A stretch of DNA of 64,000 nucleotides. Origin: Methylobacterium sp. 77 (GTDB lineage Bacteria; Pseudomonadota; Alphaproteobacteria; Rhizobiales; Beijerinckiaceae). Every line of letters starts with the position of its first letter. Within the stretch, counting starts at the first letter, position 1. Below, piece after piece: positions 1 through 8,413 of the stretch. Location of the stretch: contig NZ_KB910516.1 in assembly GCF_000372825.1 (NCBI RefSeq), positions 3,639,825-3,703,824 on the forward strand. Reading direction: 5' to 3'. The notes beneath the pieces were generated by a model. That model saw only the letters and a program-made list of their open reading frames with translations, did not search any database and was not told the DNA's origin. A program made the translations under genes and the position numbers.

Positions 1-336
1 CAGCTCGACTACGCCCGTGCCATCGCCTTCGTCGCCATCGAGGCGGAGACGGCGTCGATGCTCGGTGCGGTTCGCCTGCATGCGGACGCCAACCACGAGA
101 GCGGCGAATACGCCATCCTCATCCGCAGCGACCGAAAGGGCACCGGACTCGGCTTCGCATTGATGCAGTTGATGATCGACTGGGCGCGGGCGGAGGGCCT
201 CCAGCGCATCGAGGGCACCGTGCTCCGCGAGAACCGCGCCATGCTGGCCGTGTGCCGCCGCCTCGGATTCGCGGCCCAGCCGGACAAGGACGATGGCACC
301 GTGATGAAGGTGAGCTTGGCGCTTTCAGGGATGTGA
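1..336 (+). CDS. GNAT acetyltransferase domain, 3' end of a larger gene (partial)
   Basis: The frame is open from base 1, so the gene begins outside the window and only the last 111 codons are seen; the stop is TGA at 334-336. The residues read as the second half of a GNAT acetyltransferase fold: an acetyl-CoA loop (SDRKGTGLGFALMQLMIDWA, about residues 43-62 of the visible part), then a helix, EGTVLRENRAML, and a C-terminal strand LGFAA. The opening DYARAIAFVAIE resembles the C-terminal acetyltransferase domain of bifunctional acyl-CoA synthetase (ADP-forming)/protein acetyltransferases of the Pat type, which act on lysines of acetyl-CoA synthetase. That assignment is an inference from the C-terminus alone; a stand-alone GNAT enzyme is the alternative. 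Confidence 0.75.
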   Translation, partial: QLDYARAIAFVAIEAETASMLGAVRLHADANHESGEYAILIRSDRKGTGLGFALMQLMIDWARAEGLQRIEGTVLRENRAMLAVCRRLGFAAQPDKDDGTVMKVSLALSGM

Positions 337-416
337 AGCAGCGGTGATGGAAAGCTCCCCGCATGAGTGGAGCGACAAGATTGATCCTCCGCTCCACTTT
401 TTCCTAACAAATTCAA

Positions 417-1220
417 TCAGGCATCTTCTCTGTTGTTATATAAGATAATACCAACAACGAGAGTTCCGACTGACCATTTGGCAAGATATATTCCGTCTAA
501 ACTTGCAACCGGATAATTCGGGTAAATGCCCCATCGGAATAGTTCGATGACATGGGAAAGCGGATTCCACGCATATATCGTTCGCATGGGCTCGGGAGTC
601 AGGTCCACCGTCTTGAAAGCTCCGCTGAACATCATCAGAGGTCGACTGAGGAAGGCGTAGATCTTTGCCCATCCGGGGAAGTAAGACCGGATCGCAGAGT
701 TGATGAGGGCAGTTCCAAGTGCGAGACAGCTGACCGCCAGAAGACTGAGCGCACATTTCTCCGGCGCCCAAGGTGCCGCTTCGGGTATACCGTACAGCCA
801 CATGGTCAGGAAGAATAGAAACATCAGAGCAATGTTTTGAAATTGCTGTATTAGAAAACGTGCGAGCAAAAAATCGAAGGGTTTTACAAAATAGTATTCA
901 GCCGTCCGCGACTTGAGCGCCCGAACGCCGCGAGCACAACGACGAAATATGTAGAACGGAAAGACCCCGGCTCCCATGAAGAGAACGACTGAAGAACCGA
1001 AAGGGGGCACCTTTCCGAAGAGATAAATCCGCATCGCGGCGACTGTCAGAATGATGAAAATCGGCTCGACGAAAATCAAGATTCCTATCAGCGGATTATA
1101 ATTACGGAAGCGGAATCCAAAATCCCTGACGATCAAGGAGACCATGATTGTCAGCCACGGCCTCGCGGTCCGTCTTGAGCGCGGCGTCGGAAGGACAATA
1201 GAGGAATCTGACATCGTCAA
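417..1220 (-). CDS. KpsM-like ABC-2 permease of a capsule/polysaccharide exporter
   Basis: A 267-residue integral membrane protein with about six hydrophobic segments and the ABC-2 permease layout typical of KpsM/CtrC/BexB (usually about 260 residues). It would form the inner-membrane channel moving a finished polysaccharide chain to the periplasm. Landmarks are the N-terminal amphipathic LIVRDFGFRFRNYNPLIG, the GAGVFPFYIFRR region and the C-terminal YAWNPLSHVIELFRWGIYP, a signature of polysaccharide exporters. It lies 142 bp downstream of a KpsE-like gene on the same strand. The ATPase (KpsT/CtrD) that normally follows is absent; the opposite-strand GNAT gene ends 80 bp away. Its base composition is much more AT-rich than its neighbours (23 G/C of 60 in 421-480), which suggests acquisition by transfer. 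Confidence 0.85.
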   Translation of the reverse strand: MTMSDSSIVLPTPRSRRTARPWLTIMVSLIVRDFGFRFRNYNPLIGILIFVEPIFIILTVAAMRIYLFGKVPPFGSSVVLFMGAGVFPFYIFRRCARGVRALKSRTAEYYFVKPFDFLLARFLIQQFQNIALMFLFFLTMWLYGIPEAAPWAPEKCALSLLAVSCLALGTALINSAIRSYFPGWAKIYAFLSRPLMMFSGAFKTVDLTPEPMRTIYAWNPLSHVIELFRWGIYPNYPVASLDGIYLAKWSVGTLVVGIILYNNREDA

Positions 1221-1362
1221 TGATGATCCGATAATGCCGCCTGAAACGAAGCTGCCGCTTCCCAGACCGACGTGTGTTCAACCTTCTTGTCGGTTGCTGG
1301 CACTGGTCGAAGTCATTGACCGAAGCAGATGATCTAGACGCATCGGTCGAAGGTTTGTGCCA

Positions 1363-2730
1363 TTAGGCACGGCTATTCTGGATCGACCGCAGGGACAGCA
1401 GACCGACGAACCAGACGATCGATAGCAGAAGCGCTGCGAGTATCATCCAAAGGAAGACACGTGGGCCACCGGCGCTTTCTGGGAGAGCAGGGCGGACGTA
1501 GGGCGTGAGGTAGAGGTGCTGGGCCGCAGCACTCGCGCGCGCGCGATCCAGGGATTGTAGCGACGTCAGAAGGATCGCCTGCGCGTATTGCCGATCCATG
1601 TCGAGCGCCTCGAACCGGGCCACGACGCCGGCCAGGACGTTGCGACCGGAGCGGCTGCCCGAGACCTCACGCTCGACGGAGGCCAGCTGTTCGCGTGCGG
1701 CCTGAACGCGGGACTTGAGCGCCAGGACCGAAGGCGCCGTCTCGCTCAGGTTCTGCCGACGGATCGTGTCGTAATCGGCCTCCAGCTGCGACACCGACCC
1801 GCGCAGGGTGCCGATGAGCTGCGTGTTGCCGGTGACGACGCTGGGAATCGGGTCGATCACCCCTTCCTTTTCGCGGAAATCCGCCATGGCGGCACGGGTC
1901 TTGTCGAGGCTCGCCTTGGCACGAACGACCTCCTGCTCGGCGAACTTGACCGCATCTTCTTCAGCGCGCTTGGCGATCTTGTTGACGAGGGTCTCCGACA
2001 GGGTAACGAGCTGATTGGCGATGGTCAGCGCGTCGTCGGGACGGAATGCCTTGATCTCGACCGACGCCAATCCGGTGAGCGGATCGAAATTCGTCCAGAT
2101 CATCTTGTTCCAATGTCGCAGCAGTTGCTCCGTGGAACTGTTCTTGTCGAACCTGCTCGGCCAGTCGATCTCAGGCCTGCTGTAAATCTCCCGCACATTG
2201 ACGGTCTGCGCGAGCTCGTCGAGCACCTGCCGGCTTTTGAGGTAGTCGACCACCACGAAGTTCTGGGCCGTGCCCCCGGTGACCGCCCCGCCATGGCCGC
2301 CCATGGCGCTGGCGACAGCAGCGGCCGCCGTGCCACCGCTGCTTCCCCCACCGAGCGCCCCACTCGATGGGGTTACTTCAGTGACCGAGAAACGAAATTC
2401 CGCGAAGTATTGCGGCGTCGCCATGAACAGGAAGTACAGTCCGAGCAGGCACAGCGGCAGGAGCACGACTACGGCGAAGCTGATCAGCGTGGTGCCCCAG
2501 CCATTTTCGGGCGGCGGCAAGGGAACGAGGGAAAAAGTATCGTCGTCCTCGGAACCGAGCGCCAGATCCCGCCTGGTCTCGTCATCCCGCTGCGGGACCA
2601 GTTCACGATCCTCGTTGACAGCCAGTTCGTTGGCCCGCGCACGCTCTTCCTGGGCCACGGCTTCCTTCGACTGGAGCGCGGTGACCTTGGCGGTCGGCAA
2701 TCGCGTGATGTTGTTGGGCGCTGAGCTCAT
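1363..2730 (-). CDS. KpsE/CtrB-like polysaccharide export inner-membrane protein
   Basis: A 455-residue protein with the classic polysaccharide co-polymerase topology: a long cytoplasmic N-terminus rich in charged residues (1-75), a membrane segment at about 81-103, a large periplasmic part with coiled coil around 250-400, and a second membrane segment near 424-446. The sequence FRFSVTE just after the first membrane helix and YVRPALPESAGGPR before the second match the KpsE/BexC/CtrB family, which couples the ABC exporter to the outer-membrane channel. A Gly/Ala/Ser-rich insert (about 125-150) and the long N-terminal extension are longer than in the E. coli protein. It is upstream of the KpsM-like gene on the same strand. 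The outer-membrane partner and the ATPase are not in the window. Confidence 0.85.
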   Translation of the reverse strand: MSSAPNNITRLPTAKVTALQSKEAVAQEERARANELAVNEDRELVPQRDDETRRDLALGSEDDDTFSLVPLPPPENGWGTTLISFAVVVLLPLCLLGLYFLFMATPQYFAEFRFSVTEVTPSSGALGGGSSGGTAAAAVASAMGGHGGAVTGGTAQNFVVVDYLKSRQVLDELAQTVNVREIYSRPEIDWPSRFDKNSSTEQLLRHWNKMIWTNFDPLTGLASVEIKAFRPDDALTIANQLVTLSETLVNKIAKRAEEDAVKFAEQEVVRAKASLDKTRAAMADFREKEGVIDPIPSVVTGNTQLIGTLRGSVSQLEADYDTIRRQNLSETAPSVLALKSRVQAAREQLASVEREVSGSRSGRNVLAGVVARFEALDMDRQYAQAILLTSLQSLDRARASAAAQHLYLTPYVRPALPESAGGPRVFLWMILAALLLSIVWFVGLLSLRSIQNSRA

Positions 2731-3053
2731 GCGTCGCGGGGCCTGTCACCGAAATTTTGTCGGCCTGGACAATAGGTGATTTCCCGGCCCTTTTATGGCA
2801 GCGCACCAGGGATGTGGCAGGTGTGACTTTCCGGTTGCCTGACAAGGACCTGCGAGTTTTCGAAGAGGATATGGCGCCGGTCCTCTCAGGCACCGACTTC
2901 CGCCTCACGCGTTCACATGAAGAAACGGTCTGACATTAAAGCGGTCACACCTTCGTGATGGCGTGAGGATGCTTCGGCTGCGCCCCTTCATCGGCGCGGA
3001 AAACGCCCGACTGTCTCTCGGAGAGGTCGATACAGGGGACGGTTACCTCGGAT
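2731..3053. other. Intergenic stretch, no gene seen
   Basis: This 323-bp gap holds no convincing coding frame. It must carry the promoter of the minus-strand KpsE-like gene; an AT-rich patch at about 2751-2800 is the likeliest place, but no clear -35/-10 pair can be assigned. Confidence 0.4.
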
Positions 3054-3398
3054 CTACGGATAGCCGTAGCGAGCCTTGGCGGCAGCGAGGAGACCGATCG
3101 CCTCCCGGTCCCGGCCGGCGCGACAGGCCTCGGCAGCACGCGCGAGATCGCCCGAGAAGCGCGCGCCCACCGGCTGGTTGAGGTTGCCGGTCGCAACGTC
3201 GCTGTCGACGACGGCCTGGGTGCGGGCGATGCCCGGACCGCAGCCGGAACCTTCCGGCAAGGGTGCCATGACCGGGACGGCGACGGGTGCGGCCGCCGTC
3301 GGGGACGGGCCGGACGAGGTGCAGGCCCCGAGCGCGGCGGCAAGGCAGACGACGAGCGGCAGGCTGGCGCGCTGCATGGACACGGCGTTCCTGATCAC
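3054..3398 (-). CDS. Small lipoprotein of unknown function
   Basis: A 114-residue protein with an N-terminal lipoprotein signal: hydrophobic core LPLVVCLAAALG followed by the lipobox LGAC, with Cys26 the expected lipidated residue. The mature part starts with a Pro/Ala linker and ends with a short helical domain containing two cysteines (GSGCGPGIA and AEACRAGRD), which could form a disulfide. The GTG start at 3398 is chosen because an AAGGA ribosome-binding sequence sits about 8 bases upstream; an ATG at 3377 is the alternative and would still keep the signal peptide. No family is recognised. Localisation to the cell envelope is the only safe inference. Confidence 0.7.
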   Translation of the reverse strand: MIRNAVSMQRASLPLVVCLAAALGACTSSGPSPTAAAPVAVPVMAPLPEGSGCGPGIARTQAVVDSDVATGNLNQPVGARFSGDLARAAEACRAGRDREAIGLLAAAKARYGYP

Positions 3399-3536
3399 GG
3401 GGTTTTCCTTCGGCGTTCCGGCAGAAGGTGCCGGCGCGGCGTGGCTGCCGCGCCGGGTCTTTGCCCTCGCGCAAGGAACGCGTCAATCACGAGATTCGGG
3501 GGCGAAACGGCCTCCGTCGATCCCGGTAAACGCGTT

Positions 3537-4022
3537 CTACTTCGCCTTCTCGGCAATCGACGCGAGGCCGGATTCGTAGATGCCCGTGATGGCGTCCGTC
3601 GCCACCGCGTCCGGTGCGCCCTTGGCCTTGAAGCTTCCCTTCCACGTCACCGTCGATCCGGATCCTTTCGGGCTCACGGCGATGGTCGAGGAATAGTCGG
3701 AGACCGGCAGCGGGCTCTCGACGATGGCGTAGGTGTAGCTCATCGCCTTGTCGTCGCGCGCCGTCTGCGATTCGACGATGGAGCCACCGCCCTTGAGGCT
3801 GAGGGTGCGCAGCATCGTACCGCCCTTGGTGGAGGGTTCGCATTTGGCGATGGCCGGGTGCCAGTTTCCGATGCCGCAGAAATCGCCGATCGTCGACCAG
3901 ACCTTGGCCGGGGGAGCGGCGACATCGATCGTCTTGGTGAGATCGATGGCGAAGCCGGGAACGGTGCCGGCGATCAGGGCCAGGCCGGGTAGCACGAAGC
4001 GACGCGTAAGAATGCGCGACAT
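3537..4022 (-). CDS. Secreted SRPBCC-family (polyketide cyclase-like) protein
   Basis: A 161-residue protein with a twin-Arg-like, hydrophobic N-terminus (TRRFVLPGLALIAG) that should direct export. The rest fits the SRPBCC/START-like helix-grip fold: the opening strand IDLTKTIDVAAPPAKVWSTI, a helix with IGDFCGIGNWHPAI, then alternating strands ending in SGSTVTWKGSF and a long C-terminal helix. Members of this group bind hydrophobic ligands in a central cavity, but the ligand here cannot be told. The gene stands alone on the minus strand, 138 bp from the lipoprotein gene, and may be co-transcribed with it. Confidence 0.8.
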   Translation of the reverse strand: MSRILTRRFVLPGLALIAGTVPGFAIDLTKTIDVAAPPAKVWSTIGDFCGIGNWHPAIAKCEPSTKGGTMLRTLSLKGGGSIVESQTARDDKAMSYTYAIVESPLPVSDYSSTIAVSPKGSGSTVTWKGSFKAKGAPDAVATDAITGIYESGLASIAEKAK

Positions 4023-4267
4023 GGGAGGCGGTTCCTTCCGATATTGTTATGTCGGCGCGGTGAGATTTCCGCGCCGTGCCGCTGAACGGGTGCTGGTCAA
4101 GCTAGGCGCGATCCGGCGCCCGACAATGACCGCGGCGTTGCCCACGGAGATTTGATACGGGCGCGAGGCGGTGCGGTGCGATCCTTGTCAACGCGGGCGG
4201 CGAAGGGTACGAAGCCGCTAGGTTGCGCCGCCTGCGCGCCTGTCACGCCATTCGGGAGAGACGAGCC
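4023..4267. other. Region upstream of the leuA leader, no gene seen
   Basis: The intergenic stretch before leuA runs to 4521 in total. The part up to 4267 shows no convincing gene on either strand. It should contain the promoters of the divergent SRPBCC gene and of the leuA transcript; no strong consensus elements were recognised. Confidence 0.35.
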
Positions 4268-4381
4268 TTGGCCAGCGCCGGCTCCACGCACGGAACCGCA
4301 GACGCCGCCTTCGCGGCAGCGCGCGGTCATGCGCGTCCCCAGGCGCTTCTCGCCGGCCTCCTCCTCCTTATCCGCCCCTGA
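4268..4381 (+). CDS. Leucine-rich leader peptide upstream of leuA
   Basis: A short frame of 37 codons starting at TTG (4268) with a GGGAG ribosome-binding sequence at 4254-4258, nine bases upstream. It ends ALLAGLLLLIRP before TGA at 4379-4381, so six of the last eleven residues are leucine, including four consecutive codons (CTC CTC CTC CTT). It lies 140 bp upstream of leuA on the same strand. This is the arrangement expected of a transcription-attenuation leader in which ribosome stalling at leucine codons senses charged tRNA-Leu. The TTG start, the lack of a longer conserved leader in the same frame, and the absence of an obvious U-tract terminator keep the call tentative. Confidence 0.5.
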   Translation: MASAGSTHGTADAAFAAARGHARPQALLAGLLLLIRP

Positions 4382-4389
4382 GGGCCGGC
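4352..4389 (+). promoter_or_regulatory. Hairpin enclosing the leucine codons of the leuA leader
   Basis: GCCGGCC at 4352-4358 is perfectly complementary to GGCCGGC at 4383-4389. The loop contains the run of leucine codons and the stop of the leader peptide. A ribosome stalled on these codons would disrupt this stem, which is the logic of an attenuator. Other short stems follow (for example TCGAC/GTCGA around 4438-4456), but no U-tract was found, so the downstream switch could be Rho-dependent or translational. Confidence 0.4.
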
Positions 4390-4521
4390 TGGGCGCCTGC
4401 GCCTGGGCATTCAGGGGATCGTTTCGCGACGGAAGGGTCTCGACAGGCCTCGTCGAACCGATCGATGGATTCAAAGGCGCCGTGTCCCCAAGCGACCGCG
4501 CCTCCGACAGGACGACACGCC

Positions 4522-6096
4522 ATGACCGACATCACCAGCCAGCCGACGGTTTCCCCGAAGGACAGGGTCCTCATCTTCGACACCACCTTGCGCGACGGCG
4601 AGCAGTGCCCGGGCGCGACCATGACCCTCGACGAGAAGCTGGCGGTCGCCGAACTGCTCGATACGATGGGCGTCGACATCATCGAGGCGGGCTTCCCCAT
4701 CGCCTCGATCGGTGATTTCGAGGCCGTGTCCGAGATCGCCCGCCGCTCCAGGCGCGCCACCATCGCGGGGCTGGCCCGCGCGATTCCCGCCGATATCGCG
4801 CGGGCCGGCGAGGCTGTGCGTCACGCCCGGCGCGGGCGCATCCATACCTTCGTCTCGACCTCGCCGATCCATCTCGCCTACCAGATGCGCAAGACCCAGG
4901 ACGAGGTCATCGAGATCATCCTCAAGACCGTGGCCCAGGCCCGCGACCTCGTCGAGGACGTGGAATGGTCGGCCATGGATGCGACCCGCACGCCGATCGA
5001 CTACCTGTGCCGCTGCGTCGAGGCCGCGATCCGGGCCGGCGCAACGACGATCAACCTGCCCGACACGGTGGGCTACGCCACACCCGACGAATACCGCAGC
5101 ATGTTCCGCCAGGTTCGCGAGCGGGTGCCGAATGCCGACAAGGCGATCTTCTCGGTCCATTGCCACGACGATCTCGGCCTCGCCATCGCCAACTCGCTGG
5201 CCGGCGTCGAGGGCGGCGCCCGGCAGGTCGAGTGCACCGTGAACGGCATCGGCGAACGCGCCGGCAACGCGGCTTTGGAGGAGATCGTCATGGCGATCCG
5301 CACACGCGGCGACGTGATGCCCTACGAGACAGGCATCGAGACCACGATGCTGACCCGCGCCTCGAAGCTCGTCTCGCACGCGACGAACTTCCCCGTGCAG
5401 TACAACAAGGCCATCGTCGGCCGGAACGCCTTCGCGCACGAGAGCGGCATCCACCAGGACGGGATGCTCAAGCACACCGAGACCTACGAGATCATGACGC
5501 CGGCCTCCGTCGGCGTCGCCAAGACCTCCCTGGTCATGGGGAAGCATTCCGGGCGCGCCGCCTTCCGCTCGAAACTGGAGGAACTCGGCCTCCAGCTCGC
5601 CGACAACCAGCTGCAGGACGCGTTCGAGCGATTCAAGGCGCTCGCCGACCGCAAGAAGCACGTCTACGACGAGGATATCGAGGCCCTGGTCGACGAAAAC
5701 CTCGCCACGGCGCACGATCGCATCCGCCTCGTCTCGCTCTCGGTCATCGCCGGCACGCGCGGTCCGCAGCGGGCGACCTTGAAGCTCGCCATCGACGACC
5801 GCATCGTCACCGAGGAAGCCGATGGCAACGGCCCGGTGGACGCCGTCTTCAACGCGATCCAGGCCCTGGTGCCGCATGAGGCGCAGCTCGAACTCTACAA
5901 GGTCGATGCCGTGACCCAGGGCACCGACGCCCAGGCCGAGGTCTCCGTGCGCCTCAAGGACGGCGAGCGCAGCGTGACGGCGCGGGGCGCCGATCCCGAC
6001 ACGCTGGTGGCCTCGGCCCGCGCCTATCTCTCGGCCCTGAACAAGCTCTCCGCCACGGCGGTGCGCCTGCACGCCCAGCACCCGGCGACGGTTTAG
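4522..6096 (+). CDS. leuA: 2-isopropylmalate synthase
   Basis: A 524-residue enzyme that condenses acetyl-CoA with 2-oxoisovalerate, the first committed step of leucine synthesis in the cytoplasm. The N-terminal TIM barrel carries the hallmark [14 protein letters not shown] (about residues 17-30) and the metal-binding HCHDDLGLA, followed by [14 protein letters not shown] and the lid motif HESGIHQDG. The C-terminal regulatory domain (from about 400) has RATLKLAID and [10 protein letters not shown], as in LeuA proteins with leucine feedback. The ATG at 4522 is preferred over one at 4465 because AGGA lies upstream at normal distance and the family starts here. The gene has its own strong terminator and a putative leucine leader. 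Confidence 0.97.
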   Translation: MTDITSQPTVSPKDRVLIFDTTLRDGEQCPGATMTLDEKLAVAELLDTMGVDIIEAGFPIASIGDFEAVSEIARRSRRATIAGLARAIPADIARAGEAVRHARRGRIHTFVSTSPIHLAYQMRKTQDEVIEIILKTVAQARDLVEDVEWSAMDATRTPIDYLCRCVEAAIRAGATTINLPDTVGYATPDEYRSMFRQVRERVPNADKAIFSVHCHDDLGLAIANSLAGVEGGARQVECTVNGIGERAGNAALEEIVMAIRTRGDVMPYETGIETTMLTRASKLVSHATNFPVQYNKAIVGRNAFAHESGIHQDGMLKHTETYEIMTPASVGVAKTSLVMGKHSGRAAFRSKLEELGLQLADNQLQDAFERFKALADRKKHVYDEDIEALVDENLATAHDRIRLVSLSVIAGTRGPQRATLKLAIDDRIVTEEADGNGPVDAVFNAIQALVPHEAQLELYKVDAVTQGTDAQAEVSVRLKDGERSVTARGADPDTLVASARAYLSALNKLSATAVRLHAQHPATV

Positions 6097-6107
6097 CCGG
6101 GAAAATG

Positions 6108-6140
6108 AGGCCCCGGGGGTGGACACCCCCTGGGGCCTTT
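6108..6140 (+). terminator. Rho-independent terminator of leuA
   Basis: A stem AGGCCCC...GGGGCCT, extended inward by GGGGGT/ACCCCC with one bulged T, is followed by TTT. It begins 11 bases after the leuA stop codon. Confidence 0.75.
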
Positions 6141-6199
6141 GCTATCAGCCCCCTCGTCGCAGCGGGCTTGGTGGACCGCAGCGACCGCCGTAAGGCGAT

Positions 6200-6275
<76 letters not shown>

Positions 6276-6353
6276 AATATCTCACTGACTTAGGTGACTT
6301 TGCAGCTCAGCCCCGTCAGGTTGGGACTGCAACTGGGCTGCAGTAGACAGCTT

Positions 6354-6888
6354 TGATCCTCCCCCGCCTTCACGGACACGGGTTCAGCTCGCGTTCCGCT
6401 CGGCCTGCTCGGGCGTGATGTCGCCGAGAGCTGAGTGTATGCGCTGTCGATTGTAGTAGCCTTCGATGAAGGCGAACAAGTCGCGTCGGGCCTCCTCCCG
6501 GGTCGCCCATCGTCGTTGGTGGACGAGTTCGACCTTGAGGGTGTGGAAGAAGCTTTCCATCGGGGCGTTATCGTAGCAGCAGCCGGTCCGGCTCATGGAG
6601 GGTATCGCCTTCATGCCGACGAGCTGCGCTCGGTAGGCCTCGGCGGCGTATTGGCTGCCGCGATCCGAGTGGCAGATGAGGCCAGCCCCCGGTCGCTGCC
6701 GTTGGGTGGCCATCATCAGGGCCGCCGACGTCAGTTCGGTCCGCATGTGCTCGCGCATGGACCAGCCGACGATCTTGCGAGTGGCGAGATCGAGGACGGC
6801 GGCCAGGTAGAGCCAGCCCTCTCCGGTGGGGAGGTAGGTGATATCGGCCAGCCAGACGGTGTTGGGCAGCGCGGCGGAGAAATGCTGC
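6354..6888 (-). mobile_element. 5'-truncated copy of an IS3-family element
   Basis: This 535-bp segment is the inverted counterpart of 7879-8413 in the complete element next to it; the encoded protein is identical over the whole shared stretch. It starts with the right terminal repeat (TGATCCTCCCCC at 6354) and breaks off at GCAGC (6884-6888) inside orfB, so orfA, the left end and the first half of orfB are missing. No target duplication can be assigned because one end is lost. It forms a large inverted repeat with the intact copy. Confidence 0.9.
6384..6888 (-). pseudogene. IS3-family transposase OrfB, C-terminal fragment
   Basis: About 168 residues of the rve integrase core of an IS3-family OrfB, from QHFSAALPNTVWLADITYLP to the natural stop after EQAERNAS. 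The three acidic catalytic residues are present (Asp in LADITY, Asp in CHSDRGSQYA, Glu in PMESFFHTLK), but the N-terminal part and OrfA are missing. The open frame runs on upstream into unrelated sequence (6889-7133), so a naive gene caller would predict a 307-residue hybrid protein. That hybrid is an artefact of the truncation. Confidence 0.85.
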
Positions 6889-7133
6889 TTGGTGGCAACA
6901 GAGATGGTCTTTACATTTTCGACCATCTCGCCGTATTCGCCATCCACGATGCTGTAGCCCAGGCTCTCCAGGCGGGTTCGGAAGCTCTCTTCGCCAATCG
7001 GGTTGCCCCGGATGCGCTGCAGCTCCTGGACGTACTCGGCATGCAGCAAGCGCAGCGAGAGGCTACCGCTCTCGGCACGCTCGACGTTGGCGCGCATGTA
7101 GCGCTGCACGGTGACGGCCTCGAACCGCCGACC
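6889..7133 (-). pseudogene. Remnant of an unidentified gene split by insertion sequences
   Basis: This 245-bp stretch between the two IS copies encodes on the minus strand about 80 residues with real-protein character, including RFEAVTVQRYMRAN, LLHAEYVQELQRIRGNP and GEESFRTRLESLGYS. The pattern of a helical segment, a Leu-His-x-x-Tyr helix and a final FxxxLxxxGY loosely recalls the C-terminal region of phage or plasmid primases; this is a weak impression, not an identification. If the intact IS and one copy of its ACC duplication are removed (7134-8416), the same frame continues without stops into 8417-8566. The original gene was therefore interrupted, and its other end is lost. Confidence 0.5.
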
Positions 7134-7162
7134 TGATCCTCCCCCTGGTTTCACGGACACCT
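7134..7162 (+). repeat. Left terminal inverted repeat of the IS3-family element
   Basis: TGATCCTCCCCC, a short variable part, then TTCACGGACACC; it matches the reverse complement of the right end at 8385-8413 with few mismatches. Confidence 0.9.
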
Positions 7163-7196
7163 CTGATACGCTCGTTACGGGCGGGGAAGGTGTTTG

Positions 7197-7526
7197 ATGA
7201 CCAAGACGAGACGCGAGTTCACACCCGAGTTCAAACGTGAGGCGGTGGCCTTGCTGGAGAGCAGTGGCCGCCCGCAGATGCAGATCGCGGCCGAACTTGG
7301 AATCCAACCCTCCATGCTGAGGCAGTGGCGCACGGCGCTGATGGGGGGCTCTTCACCGCCACCACGGGCAGCAGCATCACCAGGAGCCGCGCCTGCGAGC
7401 CCGGTGGCTTCCCCCTCCGACCAGGCCGCTGAGATTGCCCGTCTGCGGCGTGAACTCGACCGGACGCGCATGGAGCGCGACGTCCTAAAAAAAGCGATCG
7501 GCATCTTTGCGGAGATGCCCAAGTAA
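7197..7526 (+). CDS. IS3-family transposase OrfA
   Basis: A 109-residue OrfA with an N-terminal helix-turn-helix of the IS3/IS911 type (FTPEFKREAVALLE, then AAELGIQPSMLRQWR) for terminal-repeat binding, and a C-terminal leucine-zipper-like helix (AEIARLRRELDRTRMERDVL) that ends KKAIGIF. A Pro/Ala-rich linker lies between them. The CTA AAA AAA G sequence at 7485-7494 is the usual site for programmed -1 frameshifting into orfB to make the OrfAB transposase. The ATG at 7197 is preceded by GGGGAAGG at suitable distance. Confidence 0.93.
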   Translation: MTKTRREFTPEFKREAVALLESSGRPQMQIAAELGIQPSMLRQWRTALMGGSSPPPRAAASPGAAPASPVASPSDQAAEIARLRRELDRTRMERDVLKKAIGIFAEMPK

Positions 7527-8383
7527 CGTTCGCTTTCATCGAGCAGCATGCGGGCACCTGGCCGGTGCGTCTCATGTGCCGCGTGCTCGAAGTCTCTCAC
7601 AGCGGCTACTACGACTGGCGATCACGCTCCGAGAGCGCCTAGGCGACGTCCAACCGTCAACTCCTCGACGACGTCCGGCATATCCACACCGGGCATCACA
7701 GGCGCTACGGCTCGCCTCGGATTCATGCTGCCCTTTGCGCGGAGGGCCGAACGGCCAGTCGCGGGCGGGTGGAGCGCCTGATGCGCCGTCATGGCATTCA
7801 GGCTCTGGCAGGGCGTCGATTTCGGCCCTGCACCACCGACAGCCGCCACGATCTGCCGATCGCGCCGAACCTCTTGAGGCAGCATTTCTCCGCCGCGCTG
7901 CCCAACACCGTCTGGCTGGCCGATATCACCTACCTCCCCACCGGAGAGGGCTGGCTCTACCTGGCCGCCGTCCTCGATCTCGCCACTCGCAAGATCGTCG
8001 GCTGGTCCATGCGCGAGCACATGCGGACCGAACTGACGTCGGCGGCCCTGATGATGGCCACCCAACGGCAGCGACCGGGGGCTGGCCTCATCTGCCACTC
8101 GGATCGCGGCAGCCAATACGCCGCCGAGGCCTACCGAGCGCAGCTCGTCGGCATGAAGGCGATACCCTCCATGAGCCGGACCGGCTGCTGCTACGATAAC
8201 GCCCCGATGGAAAGCTTCTTCCACACCCTCAAGGTCGAACTCGTCCACCAACGACGATGGGCGACCCGGGAGGAGGCCCGACGCGACTTGTTCGCCTTCA
8301 TCGAAGGCTACTACAATCGACAGCGCATACACTCAGCTCTCGGCGACATCACGCCCGAGCAGGCCGAGCGGAACGCGAGCTGA
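7490..8383 (+). pseudogene. IS3-family transposase OrfB interrupted by an amber codon
   Basis: The -1 frame relative to orfA encodes TFAFIEQHAGTWPVRLMCRV and the rest of an IS3-type OrfB, but reads TAG at 7640-7642 after DWRSRSESA. Past the stop, the frame stays open through the HTH_21 region (RRYGSPRIHAAL) and the full DDE core (LADITY, CHSDRGSQY, PMESFFHTLK) to TGA at 8381-8383. A single nonsense mutation is the simplest reading; internal restart at the ATG at 7769 would yield only the catalytic domain without the preceding region. The DDE triad itself is intact. Confidence 0.88.
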
Positions 8384-8384
8384 A

Positions 8385-8413
8385 CCCGTGTCCGTGAAGG
8401 CGGGGGAGGATCA
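8385..8413 (-). repeat. Right terminal inverted repeat of the IS3-family element
   Basis: The reverse complement begins TGATCCTCCCCCGCCTTCAC and aligns with the left end. An identical copy bounds the truncated element at 6354. Confidence 0.9.

Larger units (their letters stand above)
7134..8413 (+). mobile_element. Complete IS3-family insertion sequence (about 1.28 kb)
   Basis: Bounded by imperfect terminal inverted repeats (TGATCCTCCCCC...TTCACGGACAC) and flanked by a 3-bp direct repeat ACC (7131-7133 and 8414-8416), the target duplication expected of several IS3 subgroups. It carries orfA, a slippery run of seven A residues at 7487-7493, and orfB in the -1 frame. OrfB contains an in-frame TAG at 7640-7642, so this copy is probably unable to transpose alone unless the stop is suppressed. 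The neighbouring truncated copy is practically identical in sequence, pointing to recent activity in this genome. Confidence 0.93.

Noticed and set aside
4471..6126. A long minus-strand frame opposite leuA.
   Set aside because: Mirror of leuA codon usage; leuA is certain.
6384..7307. A 307-codon minus-strand transposase gene.
   Set aside because: Hybrid frame: only the C-terminal half is transposase, the rest is the interrupted gene remnant and the left end of the other IS.
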